Shown one piece after another: positions 1 through 8,869 of a stretch of 64,000 bases of DNA. The position numbers were made by a program, and so were the translations under genes. Source of the stretch: Luteimicrobium subarcticum (GTDB lineage: Bacteria > Actinomycetota > Actinomycetes > Actinomycetales > Cellulomonadaceae); assembly GCF_002798015.1 (NCBI RefSeq), contig NZ_PGTZ01000006.1:186001-250000 (forward strand), given 5' to 3'. The notes beneath the pieces are model-generated. The model had not been told where the DNA came from and ran no database searches. It saw nothing but the letters and a program-made list of their open reading frames with translations. Position 1 is the first letter of the stretch, and every line of letters starts with the position of its first letter.

Positions 1-1
1 G

Positions 2-952
2 CAGGAGATCCTGTGGCTGCGCACCGAGGTCGCGAAGTCGGTCGACTGGGGCGGCGACCCGCACAACAAGGCGATCGCGCGCCTCGAGGGCGACACGGTG
101 CGCCTCAGCCCGCGCAAGAGCTTCGACCGGTGGCGTGAGGTCGTCAGCGGCCACAGCCTGCCCTGGGGCCTCGACGCCCGGGAGGCGGCGGGTGCGCTGC
201 GCCGACACCTCGTCGAGGTGCTGTACCGGCGTGGCCGCCGCGACGTGCGGGCGACGCAGGCGCTCCAGCGCAGCCTCCTGCCCGACGTGCTCCCTTCCGT
301 GCCGGGCTGGACGGTCGACGCCCGCTACGACGCCGCGGGCACGGGCCTGGTGGGCGGCGACTGGTACGACGTGATGCCGCTCAGGGACGGCCGCGTGGCG
401 CTCGTCGTGGGCGACGTCACCGGGCACGGGCTCGACGCCGCGGCGGCCATGGGGCAGCTGCGCAACGGCTTGCGCTCGGCCCTCGTGTCCGCTCCCGATC
501 TGGCGGCCGCTCTCACGCAGTTCGGTGCCGTGGCCGCCTGGACGATGGCGGGCCAGGTCGCGACGCTGGCCGTGGTCGTCCTCGACCCGTCGGACGGGAC
601 CTTCGAGCACGCTTTCCTGGGACACCCGCCCGCACTGGTCGCCGACCGCGACCGGCGGACGCGGTGGGTCGACCGGGGCGCGGGGCGTCCGGTCGGCGTG
701 GGCGACCTCGTGGTCGACGTGCGGCGGGACCGGGTCCCGGAGGGCGGGGTGCTCATCCTGTTCACCGACGGTCTCGTGGAGCGGCGCGACGAGTCGATCG
801 TCGACGGGCTCGACCGGCTCGCGCGCGTCGTCGCGGCGCGCAGCGCCACCACGGTCGACGACCTCGTCGCGCTGGTGCGCGACCCCGCGTCGACGGACGA
901 CGCGACGTTCGTCCTCGCACGCCACGACGTCGCCCGGCCGGGCGCGTCCTGA
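2..952 (+). CDS. Phytochrome PHY domain fused to PP2C/SpoIIE-type phosphatase (5' truncated)
   Basis: The 316 visible residues are the C-terminal part of a larger protein that begins before the window; no in-window start is needed because the frame is open from base 2. The first ~75 residues match the phytochrome PHY domain, with the tongue motifs WGGDP and PRKSF (the PRxSF signature) and the following SLPW segment. The rest is a PP2C/SpoIIE phosphatase: ALQRSLLP linker, GGDWYDV and VGDVTGHG metal-binding motifs, FTDGLVE, and TDDATF near the end. In this class light sensing by a bilin would control dephosphorylation of an anti-sigma-factor antagonist. The chromophore-binding part lies outside the window, so bilin attachment cannot be checked. 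The gene downstream encodes an RsbW-like ATPase, which fits a partner-switching module. Confidence 0.88.
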   Translation, partial: QEILWLRTEVAKSVDWGGDPHNKAIARLEGDTVRLSPRKSFDRWREVVSGHSLPWGLDAREAAGALRRHLVEVLYRRGRRDVRATQALQRSLLPDVLPSVPGWTVDARYDAAGTGLVGGDWYDVMPLRDGRVALVVGDVTGHGLDAAAAMGQLRNGLRSALVSAPDLAAALTQFGAVAAWTMAGQVATLAVVVLDPSDGTFEHAFLGHPPALVADRDRRTRWVDRGAGRPVGVGDLVVDVRRDRVPEGGVLILFTDGLVERRDESIVDGLDRLARVVAARSATTVDDLVALVRDPASTDDATFVLARHDVARPGAS

Positions 953-1003
953 CCTCGCCTTCCACAGGTCGGACCTGGACGCGCCGAGACGCCTCGCGCC
1001 GCC

Positions 1004-1009
1004 TAGGCT
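1004..1009 (+). promoter_or_regulatory. Putative -10 box for the RsbW-like ATPase gene
   Basis: TAGGCT matches the actinobacterial TANNNT -10 consensus about 67 bases before the ATG at 1077. It suggests this gene has its own promoter and need not rely on read-through from the phosphatase gene. No convincing -35 hexamer is visible. Confidence 0.4.
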
Positions 1010-1076
1010 CGGACCTGGCTCGGACCGTTGCCACCAGAGCGGACCACCCGGTCCGCCCGAACCACGGAGCACACCC

Positions 1077-1523
1077 ATGTCCCTCGCATCCCATCGCGCC
1101 CCCGGATCGTTCCGGGTCGTGCGCACGTGGGACCTCGAGCGGCTCGAGGACCTCGCGGCCGTGCGGTCGGACCTCCGTGAGGTGCTCGGCACCGCCCACG
1201 AGGAGGCGCCCTCCGTGGAACAGCTCTCCGAGCGCATCGTGCTGGCGGCGAGCGAGCTCGCCGCCAACGCCCTGCGGCACGGCGCACCGCCCGCCTCCCT
1301 GCGTCTGCTCACCGACGGCGAGGCATGGGTGCTCGACGCGCTCGACCACGCCGCGGCGCACGCGGCGCAGGTCGCCGGAGACCGGGCGCCGGGAGACGGC
1401 GGCTACGGCCTGCTCCTCGTGGGCCGGCTGTCGGACGGCGTGGGCTCGTACGTCGTGGGCGGCACCAAGCACGTGTGGGCGCGGTTCGCCGACGAGTGCG
1501 AGGAGCCGGCCCGGGCCGGTTGA
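1077..1523 (+). CDS. RsbW-like ATP-binding protein (anti-sigma-type HATPase)
   Basis: A 148-residue single-domain GHKL ATPase. The N-box is ASELAANALRHG (Glu and Asn for Mg-ATP) and the G-box is GGYGLLLV. The size fits the RsbW/SpoIIAB-like family of anti-sigma or regulatory kinases. The start is the ATG at 1077, since longer in-frame extensions run into the phosphatase gene in another frame. It lies 124 bases downstream of the phytochrome-phosphatase, so the likely role is the kinase arm of a partner switch; no anti-anti-sigma or sigma gene is in view. The specific target is unknown. Confidence 0.8.
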   Translation: MSLASHRAPGSFRVVRTWDLERLEDLAAVRSDLREVLGTAHEEAPSVEQLSERIVLAASELAANALRHGAPPASLRLLTDGEAWVLDALDHAAAHAAQVAGDRAPGDGGYGLLLVGRLSDGVGSYVVGGTKHVWARFADECEEPARAG

Positions 1524-1542
1524 CCGGTCCGGTGCCGGGCGG

Positions 1543-2322
1543 TCAGGCGCGGCGGTCCAGCTTGGTCGGCGAGCCCTGCGCGCGCGGGCGGACGACCAGC
1601 TCGTCGACGTTGACGTGCGGGGGCAGAGACAGGGTCCAGCGCACCGCCTCGGCGACGTCCTCCGCGAGCAGCGGCCCCGGGACCCCCGCGTACACGGCGT
1701 CGGCCCTGGCCTGGTCGCCGCCGTACCGGACGAGCGAGAACTCCTCCGTCTTGACCATCCCGGGAGCGATGTCGATGACGCGGACCGGCTCGCCGACGAG
1801 CTCGAGGCGTAGCGTGCGCGTGGCGACCCGCTCCGCGAACTTCGCGGCCACGTAGCCGCCCCCGCCCTCGTACGGCTCGTGCGCGGCGGTCGAGGTCACC
1901 ACCACGATCGATCCCTCGGCCTCCCGCAGCGCGGGGAGGAGCCGCTGCACGGTGCGGAACGTGCCGAGCACGTTCAGCTCGTACATGCGGCGCCACTGGT
2001 CGATGTCGGCCTCGGCGACCGGGTCGGTGCCGAGCGCGCCGCCCGCGACGTTCACCAGCGCGTCCACCGGACCCGACGCCACGACCTCGTCGACGAGGCG
2101 GGCGACGTCGTCGTCCGAGGTGAGGTCCGCCACGACGACCTGCGCGCCCGTGCGTTCTGCCACGCCCGCGAGGCGGTCCGCGCGGCGCGCGACCGCGACG
2201 GTGTCCCACCCGTCGGCCGCGAGGGCGGCCACCGTGGCCGCACCGATGCCGGACGACGCTCCGGTGACGACCGCACGGCGGCGGCGGGTGGGCGGGTGGT
2301 GTGCGGTGGCGTCGTGGCTCAT
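1543..2322 (-). CDS. Short-chain dehydrogenase/reductase
   Basis: A 259-residue classical SDR. TGASSGIG near residues 20-27 is the Rossmann cofactor motif, LVNVAG corresponds to NNAG, and the Ser/Tyr/Lys triad is seen in the STAAHE segment and YVAAKF. The ARRADRL sequence after the second strand favours NADP(H). It resembles YdfG-type 3-hydroxy acid/serine dehydrogenases, but the substrate cannot be inferred. A TAGCGT -10 box at 2329-2334 ends 6 nt before the ATG, so the message is probably leaderless. The gene is convergent with the RsbW-like gene, 19 bases away. Confidence 0.85.
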   Translation of the reverse strand: MSHDATAHHPPTRRRRAVVTGASSGIGAATVAALAADGWDTVAVARRADRLAGVAERTGAQVVVADLTSDDDVARLVDEVVASGPVDALVNVAGGALGTDPVAEADIDQWRRMYELNVLGTFRTVQRLLPALREAEGSIVVVTSTAAHEPYEGGGGYVAAKFAERVATRTLRLELVGEPVRVIDIAPGMVKTEEFSLVRYGGDQARADAVYAGVPGPLLAEDVAEAVRWTLSLPPHVNVDELVVRPRAQGSPTKLDRRA

Positions 2323-2474
2323 ACGTCCACGCTACCGGGCCGGGACTAGGCTGGTGGTGGGATCGCGAGCCGCCGATTCGGCCCGACGTGGCGCCCCGGA
2401 CTTGGGGCGCGTGTCCCTGCGCGCCGTCGTCGCGCCTGTCGACACATCCCTGCCACCGGAAGGTCCCGCCACCC

Positions 2475-3575
2475 GTGCGCCCTCTGCTCGACGCGTCTGC
2501 GTCCCGCACCCGTCCGTCCGGACGTCGCTCGCTCGTCCACCCGTCCGTCCGGCCGTCCGTGCGGCACGGCGTGGCCGTGGTCGCCGCCCTGTCGGTGCTC
2601 GGCCTCGCCGCCTGCACGTCGGGCTCGTCCGCCCCGTCGGGGCCCACCTCGCCCGCCGCGGGTGCCGCGGCCGACGCGGGCCCGCGCACCACCTACCCCG
2701 TCGACCTCGACAACTGCGGCACCAAGGTGTCGTTCGAGGCGGCCCCCACGCGCGTCGTGACGATCAAGTCCTCGACGACCGAGATGATGCTCGCGCTCGG
2801 GCTCGGCTCGAAGATCGTCGGGACGGCGTTCCTCGACGGGCCGATCCCGAAGAACCTGGTGTCGCAGGCGAACCAGGCGGTCGCGAGCCCGCTGTCCGAC
2901 AAGGTCCCCGCGAGCGAGGCCGTCCTGGCCCTCCAGCCCGACCTCGTGTACGCCGGCTGGGAGTCGAACGTGACCGCGCAGGGCGCGGGCGACCGGGCGA
3001 CGCTCGCCAAGCTCGGCGTGAACACCTACGTGTCGCCGTCCGCCTGCCAGGAGACGGGCTACCAGCCCGACCCGCTCACGTACGACGACGTGTTCGGCGA
3101 GATCCAGGAGGTCGGGAAGGTCTTCGACGTGCAGGGTCGGGCCGCCGCGCTCGTCGCGCAGCAGAAGAAGGAGCTCGCGGCGATCCGGCCCGACACCCGC
3201 GGGCTCACCGCCCTGTGGTGGTCGTCGGGCGACGACACCCCGTACGTCGGCGGCGACATCGGCGCGCCCGCGATGATCCTGAAGCAGGTCGGCCTGACGA
3301 ACGTCGCGGCCGGCGTGCACGCGACCTGGACGCCACTCGGCTGGGAGAGCATCGTCGCCGCCGACCCCGACGTGATGGTCCTCGTCGACGCGTCGTGGAA
3401 CACCGCGCAGGCGAAGATCGACTTCCTCGAGTCGAACGCCGCGACGAAGAACCTCACCGCGGTCAAGGAGCACCGTTTCGTCGTCCTCCCCTTCGCCAGC
3501 ACGGAGGCGGGCGTGCGCAACGTGGACGCGACCCGGACCCTGGCGGCCGACCTGGCGAAGCTCGGCGCGCCGTGA
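2475..3575 (+). CDS. ABC transporter substrate-binding lipoprotein, putative F420-0/siderophore type
   Basis: A TroA/FepB-fold binding protein (~366 residues from this start) with an Arg-rich N-terminus, a hydrophobic segment and the lipobox LGLAAC. The mature part has the family features TRVVTIKSSTTEMMLALG and an ExxF-like C-terminal region. It heads an ABC operon directly followed by cofD; this arrangement matches families named putative F420-0 ABC transporter. The GTG at 2475 has GGAAGG 11 bases upstream; an alternative GTG at 2559 would give a minimal signal peptide. Upstream frame extension exists but lacks signal-peptide character. Iron or siderophore uptake remains possible because the fold is shared. 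Confidence 0.78.
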   Translation: MRPLLDASASRTRPSGRRSLVHPSVRPSVRHGVAVVAALSVLGLAACTSGSSAPSGPTSPAAGAAADAGPRTTYPVDLDNCGTKVSFEAAPTRVVTIKSSTTEMMLALGLGSKIVGTAFLDGPIPKNLVSQANQAVASPLSDKVPASEAVLALQPDLVYAGWESNVTAQGAGDRATLAKLGVNTYVSPSACQETGYQPDPLTYDDVFGEIQEVGKVFDVQGRAAALVAQQKKELAAIRPDTRGLTALWWSSGDDTPYVGGDIGAPAMILKQVGLTNVAAGVHATWTPLGWESIVAADPDVMVLVDASWNTAQAKIDFLESNAATKNLTAVKEHRFVVLPFASTEAGVRNVDATRTLAADLAKLGAP

Positions 3576-4659
3576 CCACGACCGCGCACCGTCCGGGCAC
3601 GTCGTCGCGCGACACCGCTGCGGCCGGGCGCCCGGGCGGCCGGCGCGGCTTGCGAGCGACCGGCTGGCTGGTCGGCGCCGCCGTCCTGCTCCTCGCGAGC
3701 GTCTCGGTCGCGGTCACGCTCGGCCCCGCCCACTTGCCGGTCACCGACGTGTGGCGCGCGGTGGTCGACCACCTGGGCCTCGGCCGGACCCTCGGCGTGA
3801 CCCCTCTCGCGCCGCTGCCGGACGGGATCGTCTGGGAGCTGCGCCTGCCCCGCGTCCTGACGGCCGCGGGCGTGGGCGCCGGCCTGGCGATCTGCGGCGT
3901 CGTCATGCAGTCCCTCACCCGCAACCCGCTCGCCGACCCGTACCTGCTCGGCCTGTCGTCCGGCGCGTCGCTCGGCGCGGTCGCGGTGCTGGGGCTCGGG
4001 CTCTCGCTCGTGCTGCCCGTCGCGGCGTTCGCGGGCGCGCTGCTCGCGCTCGCCGCGACCCTCGGCCTGGCCGGGGCCGCGGGCGGGCTGACGCCGACGC
4101 GGACCGTGCTCGCAGGGCTCGCGGTGAGCCAGCTCGCCGCGGCGGCCGTGAGCTTCGTGGTGTTCTGGACGGCGACCGGCGACTCGTACCAGGAGATCCT
4201 GTCGTGGCTGCTGGGCTCGGTGGCCGGCTCGACATGGACCTCGGTGGCCGTCGCGTGCGGCGCCACGCTCGTCCTGGGGTCGCTGCTCGCGAGCACCGGC
4301 TCGCTGCTCGACGCGTTCACGTTCGGCGACACGGCGGCCGCCGCGCTCGGCGTGCCCGTCGAGCGCGCCCGACGCGTCCTGCTGGTCGTCGTGGCGGTGC
4401 TCACCGGTGCGTTGGTGTCGCAGTCGGGGTCGATCGGCTTCGTCGGGCTCGTGCTGCCCCACGCGGTGCGCCTCCTCGTGGGCGCCGGGAACCGGCTCCT
4501 GCTCCCCCTGTCCGGCCTCCTGGGCGCGACGTTCCTCGTGTGGGCCGACACCGCCGCACGGACCGTCTTCGCGCCCCGCGAGATCCCCGTCGGCGTCATG
4601 ACGGCCGCGGTGGGGGCGCCCGTGTTCGCCTTCCTCCTGTGGCGCGGACGGGGGCGCGC

Positions 4660-4663
<4 letters not shown>
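3572..4663 (+). CDS. ABC transporter permease, FecCD family (putative F420-0 importer)
   Basis: A 363-residue polytopic membrane protein of the FecCD/BtuC family. Recognisable segments are LRLPRVLTAAGVGAGLAICG, MQSLTRNPLADPYLLGLSSG, the GSIGFVGLVLPHAVR loop that contacts the ATPase, and a C-terminal PREIPVGVMTAAVGAPVFAFLL segment. About ten transmembrane helices are expected. The GTG start overlaps the stop of the binding-protein gene (GTGA), indicating translational coupling. Its substrate is inferred only from the neighbouring F420 genes. Confidence 0.85.
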
Positions 4664-5442
<779 letters not shown>

Positions 5443-5443
5443 G

Positions 5444-6490
5444 ATGACCACATCCAACACCACGACCACGACCACGACCACGACCGATCACCCCCTGCGC
5501 GTCACCCTCCTCGCCGGCGGCGTCGGGGGCGCACGCTTCACGCGCGGTCTGCGCGACCTGCTCGTGCGACGCGGCGTCGACGCCGAGCTGACAGTGGTGG
5601 TGAACACGGGCGACGACCTGTGGGTCGACGGCCTGCGCGTCTGCCCCGACCTCGACACGGTCCTGTACACGCTCGCCGGCGTGGTGCATCCCGACCAGGG
5701 CTGGGGGCGGCAGGACGAGACGCTCCGCGTGTCGGCCGAGCTGCACGCGTACGGGCTCGGTCTGCCCTGGTTCACCCTGGGCGACCTCGATATCGCCACC
5801 CACGTCGCCCGGACGGCGATGCTGCGCGAGGGCGTGCCCCTGTCGGCCGCCACGGCGCGGCTCAGTGCGCGCTGGCCGCTCGGCGTGCGGCTGCTCCCGA
5901 TGAGCGACCAGGAGGTCGAGACGCACGTCGAGCTCGCCGACGGGTCCGGGACCGTCCACTTCGAGGAGTGGTGGGTGCGCCTGCGCGCGGCCGTCCCGGC
6001 ACGGCGGTTCGTCCAGGTGGGCGTCGAGGACGCGTCGCCCGCGCCCGGCGTGCTCGACGCCCTCGCGTCGGCCGACGTGGTGCTGCTGCCACCGTCGAAC
6101 CCGGTCGTCTCGGTCGGGACCGTGCTCGGGGTGCCGGGGATCCGCGAGGCCGTGCGGACGACGAGCGCCCCCGTCGTGGGCGTCTCGCCGATCCTCGGGG
6201 GCGCGCCCGTGCGCGGGATGGCCGACGCCTGCCTCACGACGGTCGGGGTGGAGACCAGCGCGCTCGCCGTGGCGCGGCACTACGGGTCGCGGCGTGCCTC
6301 CGGACTGCTCGACGGGTGGCTCGTCGACGACGTCGACGCCCCTGCGGTGGCCGCACTGGCCGCGGACGGGCTCGCCGCCCGTGCTCTGCCGCTGCTGATG
6401 GGCGACGACGTGGGCGACGACGGGCGCAGCGCGACCGACGCGATCGTGCTCGCCGCCCTCGACCTGGCCGGGGTGCGGCTGCCGGGCTGA
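5444..6490 (+). CDS. cofD: 2-phospho-L-lactate transferase (CofD/FbiA)
   Basis: A 348-residue enzyme that joins the activated phospholactate (or phosphoenolpyruvate-derived) moiety to the deazaflavin Fo in F420 synthesis. The family motifs are LLAGGVGGARF at the N-terminus, VNTGDDLWVDGLRVCPDLDT, and PPSNPVVSVGT; the C-terminal GDDVGDDGRSA segment also fits. The start is the ATG one base after the ABC ATPase stop, so the gene is the fourth of that operon. The first residues are a threonine run (nine Thr) encoded by a hexanucleotide repeat that precedes the conserved domain; it is probably a dispensable tail. Actinobacterial literature calls this gene fbiA. Confidence 0.93.
   Translation: MTTSNTTTTTTTTTDHPLRVTLLAGGVGGARFTRGLRDLLVRRGVDAELTVVVNTGDDLWVDGLRVCPDLDTVLYTLAGVVHPDQGWGRQDETLRVSAELHAYGLGLPWFTLGDLDIATHVARTAMLREGVPLSAATARLSARWPLGVRLLPMSDQEVETHVELADGSGTVHFEEWWVRLRAAVPARRFVQVGVEDASPAPGVLDALASADVVLLPPSNPVVSVGTVLGVPGIREAVRTTSAPVVGVSPILGGAPVRGMADACLTTVGVETSALAVARHYGSRRASGLLDGWLVDDVDAPAVAALAADGLAARALPLLMGDDVGDDGRSATDAIVLAALDLAGVRLPG
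5461..5485 (+). repeat. Hexanucleotide microsatellite in the 5' end of cofD
   Basis: About four copies of ccacga, read as alternating ACC/ACG threonine codons just inside cofD. The unit length is a multiple of three, so copy-number changes would lengthen or shorten the Thr run without a frameshift. Confidence 0.7.
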
Positions 6491-6499
6491 CCGTCCGAC

Positions 6500-6519
6500 G
6501 CACGGCTGCGCGGCCGTGC
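6500..6519. terminator. Hairpin between convergent cofD and cofC
   Basis: Seven-base stem GCACGGC/GCCGTGC around a six-base loop, in the 32-base gap between two convergent genes. There is no T-tract on either side, so it may act bidirectionally or with Rho. Confidence 0.5.
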
Positions 6520-6522
6520 GGG

Positions 6523-7179
6523 TCAGGGCGGGGGCGCGGCGTGCGACGCGAGGAACGCGCGGGTCCGCGGCCCGAGCCCGAGCACCGCCGCGGCGGCGAG
6601 GTCGTCCGGGGTGTCGACGTCCTGGCGCACGCTCGGCGGGACCCGGTCGAGGTCGACGTGCCCGGCCGCGCGGTGCGCCGCGGCGGACCCCGGCCCGAAG
6701 CGCGGACGCAACAGCCCTGCCGCGCGTGCGGCGAGGAGAGTCGTGCCCGTCCCGGCGGCGTCCGGGACGAACGACCGGTCGAGGTCGCGCGCGGCCGTCA
6801 GCACGTCGTCGAGATCGCTCGGGCGCAGCGCCGGCAGGTCGCCGAGCAGCACCCCGACAGGCACACCGCCGTCGGCCGCCGTACCGGCGCGGACACCCGC
6901 CCGCACCGCGGCGACCAGACCGCCGCCCGGGTCGGGGACCATGTCCAGCCCTGTCGTGCCGGTGAGGTCCACCCCGTCCGTCACGACGACCACCCGCGCC
7001 ACCGACCGGGCCGATCGGACGGCCTCGAGGGTGTCCCCGGCGAGCGCGTCCGCGAGTCGGCGACGCTCCGCAGGGTCGGGGACGAGGTCGCGGAGGCGGG
7101 ACTTCGCGCCGTCACCACCCTTGACCGGCACCACGACGACCCATCCCGCGCCGTCCGAGGCGCACTCCCGTACGTCCAC
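6523..7179 (-). CDS. cofC: 2-phospho-L-lactate/PEP guanylyltransferase (CofC/FbiD)
   Basis: A 218-residue GT-A-fold nucleotidyltransferase that activates phospholactate or PEP with GTP for CofD. The N-terminal VVVVPVKGGDGAKSRLRDL matches the family signature VPVKxxxxAKSRL; GVLLGDLPALRPSDLDDVL is the metal-binding region and FGPGSAAAHRAAGHVDLD the C-terminal motif. The GTG start has AAGGTGG a few bases upstream. It lies convergent to cofD rather than in its operon. Actinobacterial naming is fbiD. Confidence 0.9.
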   Translation of the reverse strand: MDVRECASDGAGWVVVVPVKGGDGAKSRLRDLVPDPAERRRLADALAGDTLEAVRSARSVARVVVVTDGVDLTGTTGLDMVPDPGGGLVAAVRAGVRAGTAADGGVPVGVLLGDLPALRPSDLDDVLTAARDLDRSFVPDAAGTGTTLLAARAAGLLRPRFGPGSAAAHRAAGHVDLDRVPPSVRQDVDTPDDLAAAAVLGLGPRTRAFLASHAAPPP

Positions 7180-7343
7180 GTACCACCTTCCGTCGCGTCG
7201 AACCGTCCGGCGTCAGTCTCGCAGCCCCGACCCCCGCCGACCGCGTACAGGTGGGCGTGCTCGCCCACCCGGCACGCAGGCGTCCGGTCCTGGCGTCTTC
7301 CTGACCTCTGGCGCGCGACCCGTCCGCCCGCTACCGTAGGCCC

Positions 7344-7619
7344 ATGCCGCTGACGAACGAGGACCCTCGGAAGAGGTCGGGGGCCGGTGGGGCGAGCACC
7401 CGTCGCCACGTCCGCGGCGGCTGGGCGGCCGCCGCGCTCCTGACCCTCGTCGTCACCTTCCTGATCTCGGGGACCCAGGTCGCGAGCTGCTCCGACGGGG
7501 TGACGACCAGCACGTGCACGTCGACCACACCCGTCGGTGCGCCGGCTCCGGTCGTGGTGGCGCTCGGTGTGGCCGTCGCCGCATGGTGCGCGTACCGCGC
7601 CCTGCGTGGTGCACGGTGA
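7344..7619 (+). CDS. Small membrane protein, function unknown
   Basis: 91 residues with two predicted transmembrane helices (around residues 28-48, AAALLTLVVTFLISG, and 68-85, APVVVALGVAVAAW) separated by a short Cys-containing loop (ASCSDGVTTSTCTS). A TACCGT -10 box at 7332-7337 lies 6 nt before the ATG, consistent with a leaderless transcript. Neither product family nor neighbours suggest a role. The divergent gap to cofC (7180-7343) contains this promoter and the cofC upstream region. Confidence 0.6.
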   Translation: MPLTNEDPRKRSGAGGASTRRHVRGGWAAAALLTLVVTFLISGTQVASCSDGVTTSTCTSTTPVGAPAPVVVALGVAVAAWCAYRALRGAR

Positions 7620-7787
7620 GCCGTCCGGAGGACCCGCGGCGGACGTGCTGTGCCTGGTCTGTCGACAACCGCTCTACGGCCGCACCACGCTGGGCCCGCA
7701 GCTCCAAGGAGTGGAGTGCGGCGCTGACGCCGGTCGACCGCTCCGGTGGCCCGTGCGGCGGGGCGTCCGGCGCGGCACGATGGACGC

Positions 7788-8384
7788 ATGCCCTCCGCCG
7801 ACCTGTGGCTCACCGGTGATCCCGACGCCGACGCGCTGCTGACGCGCGACCCGTTCGCCCTGCTCGTCGGGATGCTCCTCGACCAACAGGTGCCGATGGA
7901 GTCGGCTTTCGCCGGTCCCCGCAAGCTCGACGAGCGGCTCGACGGCGGTCTGAGCGTCCACGCCGTCGCGACCGCCGACCCGGACGCGTTCGCGGCCCTG
8001 TGCGCGACTCCCCCGGCGGTGCACCGGTTCCCGGGCTCGATGGCTGCCCGGATCCAGTCGCTCGCCACGATCCTCGAGGACGATTACGACGGCGACGCGG
8101 CACGCCTCTGGACGGACCCGTCGTCGGACGGCACCCCACCGGACGGCGCGACGGTGCTGGCGCGCGTGAGGGCGCTGCCGGGCTTCGGCGAGCAGAAGGC
8201 GCGCATCTTCCTCGCGCTGCTCGGCAAGCAGTACGGCGTCACGCCGGACGGCTGGCGCGAGGCCGCCGGGCCGTACGGCGAGGACGGCGCCCGGAGGTCC
8301 GTCGCGGACGTCGTCGACCCGACCTCGCTCCAGGAGGTCCGTGCCACCAAGAAGGCGGCCAAGGCCGCCGCCCGGAGCCGATGA
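7788..8384 (+). CDS. HhH-GPD family protein (base-excision-repair-like)
   Basis: A 198-residue member of an uncharacterised actinobacterial HhH-GPD family. The LLVGMLLDQQVPME segment and helix-hairpin-helix LPGFGEQKARIFLALLG followed by YGVTPDGW are recognisable. Classical Fe-S cysteines of Nth/MutY are absent, and the C-terminus is a basic Lys/Arg tail suited to nucleic acid binding. The start is the ATG at 7788. The stop overlaps the ATG of the next gene (ATGA), so the two are co-translated. The preceding 7620-7787 gap holds no gene I can support. A DNA glycosylase activity is plausible but unproven for this family. Confidence 0.78.
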   Translation: MPSADLWLTGDPDADALLTRDPFALLVGMLLDQQVPMESAFAGPRKLDERLDGGLSVHAVATADPDAFAALCATPPAVHRFPGSMAARIQSLATILEDDYDGDAARLWTDPSSDGTPPDGATVLARVRALPGFGEQKARIFLALLGKQYGVTPDGWREAAGPYGEDGARRSVADVVDPTSLQEVRATKKAAKAAARSR

Positions 8385-8869
8385 CAGGAGTCGCCGTGCC
8401 ACTGCCGCAGTCCATCCCCCAGGCCGCGAAGAGGTTCAACCCGCACGTCCTGGCGCTCGCCCGGCACCGACCGCCCTTCGCCGTGGTCTACCACGAGGGC
8501 CGCACGACGGGGCGCCGCTACCGCACGCCGGTCATCGTGTTCGCGCGGCCGCGCGACGACGGCGAGGTCGACGCCCTGTTCGCGCTGCCGTACGGCCCGC
8601 GAGTGGACTGGGTGCGCAACGGCGAGGCCGCGGGCCGGCTCCTGCTGGAGCGGGCCGACGTCGTGTACGTGCTCGACGACCTGCGCACGCAGCACGGCGA
8701 CGAGGCCATGGCGCAGGTGCCGGACCCGGCGCGGACGTTCCTCACCACCCTCGGGACACGCGACGTGCTGCTGGCGCGCGTGCGCCACCTCGTCGAGCCG
8801 CCCGCGGACCCGCGCCCCGGGGCGGTCGGGCCCGAGGAGGATCAGACCATCTCCGCCGACTCCGCCTGA
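8381..8869 (+). CDS. Deazaflavin (F420)-dependent nitroreductase-family protein (Ddn-like)
   Basis: 162 residues with the split-beta-barrel fold of the DUF385/Ddn family: [20 protein letters not shown] followed by [19 protein letters not shown]. In characterised members the TxGRxSG-like segment and the YG..xDWxxNxxA segment bind F420. Its ATG overlaps the stop of the HhH-GPD gene. The 3' end overlaps the convergent cofE gene by 28 bases. Presence inside an F420 cluster supports F420 as cofactor; substrate unknown. Confidence 0.8.
   Translation: MTGVAVPLPQSIPQAAKRFNPHVLALARHRPPFAVVYHEGRTTGRRYRTPVIVFARPRDDGEVDALFALPYGPRVDWVRNGEAAGRLLLERADVVYVLDDLRTQHGDEAMAQVPDPARTFLTTLGTRDVLLARVRHLVEPPADPRPGAVGPEEDQTISADSA

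Noticed and set aside
2501-2560. Tandem-like ccgtccg repeats near the binding-protein start
   Set aside because: They are short, imperfect and fall in a low-complexity signal-peptide region; they affect start choice but are not a recognised element.
1952-3571. Long plus-strand open frame ahead of the permease
   Set aside because: It overlaps the binding-protein gene in another frame and is Arg/Pro-rich noise; the permease begins at the GTG at 3572.
7514-7842. Small Cys-containing open frames between the small membrane protein and the HhH-GPD gene
   Set aside because: They overlap each other and the neighbours, lack a ribosome-binding site and have no conserved pattern; the CxxC is chance in GC-rich code.
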